Shown in pieces: positions 60,490-64,000 of a stretch of DNA of 64,000 nucleotides. The first letter of the stretch is position 1, and each line of letters opens with the position of its first letter. Made by a program: the position numbers and the translations under genes. The stretch comes from Pseudomonas sp. S31 (GTDB taxonomy: Bacteria > Pseudomonadota > Gammaproteobacteria > Pseudomonadales > Pseudomonadaceae): assembly GCF_016648105.1 (NCBI RefSeq), contig NZ_JACVVE010000012.1, positions 62,001-126,000 of the forward strand, given 5' to 3'. The notes below the pieces were generated by a model. That model worked only from the letters and a program-made list of their open reading frames with translations, had not been told where the DNA came from and searched no databases.

Positions 60490-62871
60490 TTATTTCCTTA
60501 ACGTGGTGTTCAACCTTTGTTCGAGCGAGGTGAGGATAGTCTGCAACGTGGCGTTCACCTCATCGTCGTTAAGAGTGCGCGATGGATGCTGCCAGGTCAA
60601 GCCGACGGCCAGGCTTTTTCTATCAGGATCAATGCCTTTACCCTGGTAGACATCAAACAGCCTGAGGTCTGTGAGCCATTCGCCTGCATTGTCACGAATT
60701 ACTTCAAGCACGTCTTGAGAAGCTACATCACGTCCTGCGATCAAAGCCAGGTCACGACGGGTTTCCGGGAACTTGGAGAGTTCGCTGAATTTCGGCAGGC
60801 GGCCTTCGACGACGTCGGCCAGTACCAGCTCGAAGACGTACACCGGGCGGTCCAGGTCCAGGGCCTTGGCGACTTCTGGGTGGATGGCGCCGAGGTAGCC
60901 GACTTCCTTGCCGTCGCGCTCGATGCGGGCGGTCTGGCCTGGGTGCAGGGCTGGGTGCTTGCCGGCGACGAACTTGAAGTCGGCCAGGGCGCCGGAGTAG
61001 CCCAGCAGGGCTTCCACGTCGGCCTTGACGTCGAAGAAGTCGATGCCATCACGGCCGTTGGCCCAACCTTCTGGCAGGCGGCTGCCGGTGACGACGCCGG
61101 CGATCATCGGCTGCTGCTCGAGGTTGCCGAGCTGGCCGACGAAGCGCAGGCCGCTTTCGAACAGGCGCACGCGGTCTTGCTGGCGGTTGAGGTTGTGCTG
61201 CAGCGCCTTGACCAGGCCCGGCCACAGGGACGCGCGCATGGCGGCCATGTCGCTGGAGATCGGGTTGGCCAGCTGCAGGGGTTCTACGCCTGGGCTGAAC
61301 AGCTCGAACAGTTTCGGGTCGATGAAGCTGTAGGTGATGGCTTCCTGGTAGCCGCGGGCGACCAGCAGGCGGCGCAGGTTCGGCAGCTCACCGCGGGTTT
61401 CCGGTTTGCCCTGGGGCGCGAGGCGCGCTTGTGGGTAGCGGACCGGCAGGTTGTTGTAGCCGTACAGGCGGGCCAGTTCTTCGATCAGGTCGACTTCGAG
61501 GCTGACGTCGAAGCGGTGGCTTGGCACCGTGACGGTCCACTCCCCTGCCTGGCTGCTGGTGGTGGTCAGTTCCAAAGCGTTGAGCAGTTGCTCGACCTGG
61601 GCCGGGGCCATCTCCATGCCGAGCATCTGGGTGATGCGTTCGGCGCGCAGGGTGATCGGGGCAACCTTTGGCAGGTCGGCTTCGCTGACGGCTTCGACGA
61701 CCGGGCCGGCTTCGCCGCCGACGATATCGAGGACCAGCTGGGTAGCGCGCTCGATGGCTTCGCGGGCCAGCTGGGAGTCGACGCCGCGCTCGTAGCGGTG
61801 CGAGGCATCGGTGTGCAGGCCGTAGGAACGGGCCTTGCCAGCCACGGAAATCGGCTCGAAGAAGGCGCTTTCGAGGAACAGGTCGCGGGTCTTCTCGGTG
61901 TTGACGCCGCTGTGCTCGCCACCCATCACGCCGGCAATGGCCAGGGCGCGGGTGTGGTCGGCGATGACCAGGGTGTCAGCACGCAGGGCGACTTCCTGGC
62001 CGTCGAGCAGGACGAGCTTCTCGCCCTCTTCTGCCATGCGCACGCGGATGCCGCCGTTGATTTCGGCGAGGTCGAAGGCGTGCATCGGCTGGCCGAGTTC
62101 GAGCATCACGTAGTTGGTGATGTCGACGGCGGCGTCGATGCTGCGTACGTCGCTGCGGCGCAGGCGCTCGACCATCCACAGTGGGGTCGGCTTGGACAGG
62201 TCGACGTTGCGGATGACACGGCCGAGGTAACGCGGGCAGGCCGCAGGGGCGCTGACTTCTACCGAGCGGACTTCGTCATGGGCGGCTGGCACGGCTGGCA
62301 CCACTGGGCGGGTGACCGGGGTGTCGTACAGGGCGCTGACGTCACGGGCCAGACCTGCGATGGACAGGCAGTCGCCGCGGTTCGGGGTCAGGCCGATTTC
62401 GATGCTAGCGTCGTCGAGGCTCAGGTACTGGCGGATGTTTTCGCCAACCGGGGCGTCGGCAGCCAGTTCCAGCAGGCCGTCGTTTTCTTCGCTGATCTGC
62501 AGCTCGGCAGCCGAGCACAGCATGCCGAACGACTCGACGCCGCGCAGCTTGGCCTTCTTGATCTTGAAGTCGCCTGGCAGTTCGGCGCCGATCATGGCGA
62601 ACGGGATCTTGATGCCTGGGCGCGCGTTGGGGGCGCCGCAGACGACCTGGAAGGTTTCCTGGCCGTTGCTGACCTGGCACACGCGCAGCTTGTCGGCGTC
62701 GGGGTGCTGTTCGGTGGCGAGGATCTCGCCCACGATGATGCCGCTGAACTGCCCGGCGGCCGGGGTCACGCTGTCGACTTCGAGGCCGGCCATGGACAGG
62801 CGGGCGACAAGGTCATCACGAGAGACTTGCGGGTTTACCCAACCGCGCAGCCACTGTTCACTGAATTTCAT
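60490..62871 (-). CDS. pheT: Phenylalanine--tRNA ligase beta subunit
   Basis: The 793-residue protein has the full PheT layout: N-terminal tRNA-binding OB domain ([65 protein letters not shown]), B3/B4 domain, B5 domain, catalytic-like core ([12 protein letters not shown]) and the C-terminal anticodon-binding fold ([35 protein letters not shown]). With PheS it forms the (alpha-beta)2 synthetase. The gene lies 30 bp after pheS in the same operon. Confidence 0.98.
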
Positions 62872-62901
62872 GCTGTTCTCCTAGAAAGTGCGTCGATTGG
62901 C

Positions 62902-63981
<1,080 letters not shown>

Positions 63982-64000
63982 TTACACCCGGCGGCGCGAA

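Overview
The window looks like Pseudomonas chromosome (putida/fluorescens-type) carrying an integrative and conjugative element (ICE). On the right, the minus-strand order pheS-pheT-ihfA-merR-tRNA-Pro(GGG) is the familiar gammaproteobacterial core block. On the left (about 1-5.7 kb) is the end of a 4-hydroxyphenylacetate/homoprotocatechuate catabolic operon (hpaH, hpaI, an aldehyde dehydrogenase cut by the window edge), a divergent LysR regulator, glyoxalase I, and a second LysR gene. Family calls come from reading the translations and from remembered family features; no database was searched.

From about 5.7 to 59.66 kb lies an ICE of the PFGI-1/ICEclc/SPI-7 type with a genomic-island (MPF_G-like) type IV secretion system. 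Left third: maintenance and replication (alpA-like gene, parA, parB, DUF2857, STY4528-type, TIGR03761, DUF3158, ssb, an XRE regulator with palindromic operators, topB, DUF3577/STY4534, radC-like). 19.1-24.8 kb: early transfer genes (PilL N-domain lipoprotein, TIGR03759, transglycosylase, TIGR03765, TraD coupling ATPase, TIGR03747). 24.9-31.2 kb: a minus-strand metabolic cargo (allophanate hydrolase, urea carboxylase, GntR regulator) inserted between the two transfer operons. 31.7-43.6 kb: the main mating-pore operon (TIGR03758, 03745, 03750, 03746, 03749, 03752, 03751, VirB4-like ATPase, TIGR03756, 03755, TraG). 43.6-49.1 kb: accessory and mobilisation genes (DUF3085, ArdC, an MvaT-type silencer, MobH/TraI relaxase).

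From 49.5 to 58.9 kb is a compact, apparently defensive block of two convergent pairs: a coiled-coil McrB-like AAA+ ATPase with a DUF2357-like PD-(D/E)XK nuclease on the plus strand, and an SF2 helicase with a second PD-(D/E)XK nuclease on the minus strand. Base composition drops sharply inside the 3' end of traI, so the first pair probably arrived by replacing the old end of the element. No integrase gene is visible where one is expected. Instead, 59.36-59.74 kb holds two similar attachment-like modules in tandem, each a period-12 direct repeat, a terminator and tRNA 3'-end sequence; the second ends in the intact tRNA-Pro.

The most interesting non-coding signals are two related promoter-plus-leader sequences in front of the DUF3577 and DUF3085 genes, whose four hairpins show compensatory base changes; a cluster of strong stem-loops downstream of topB; and palindromic operators in front of alpA-parA-parB and between the DUF4880 and XRE genes.
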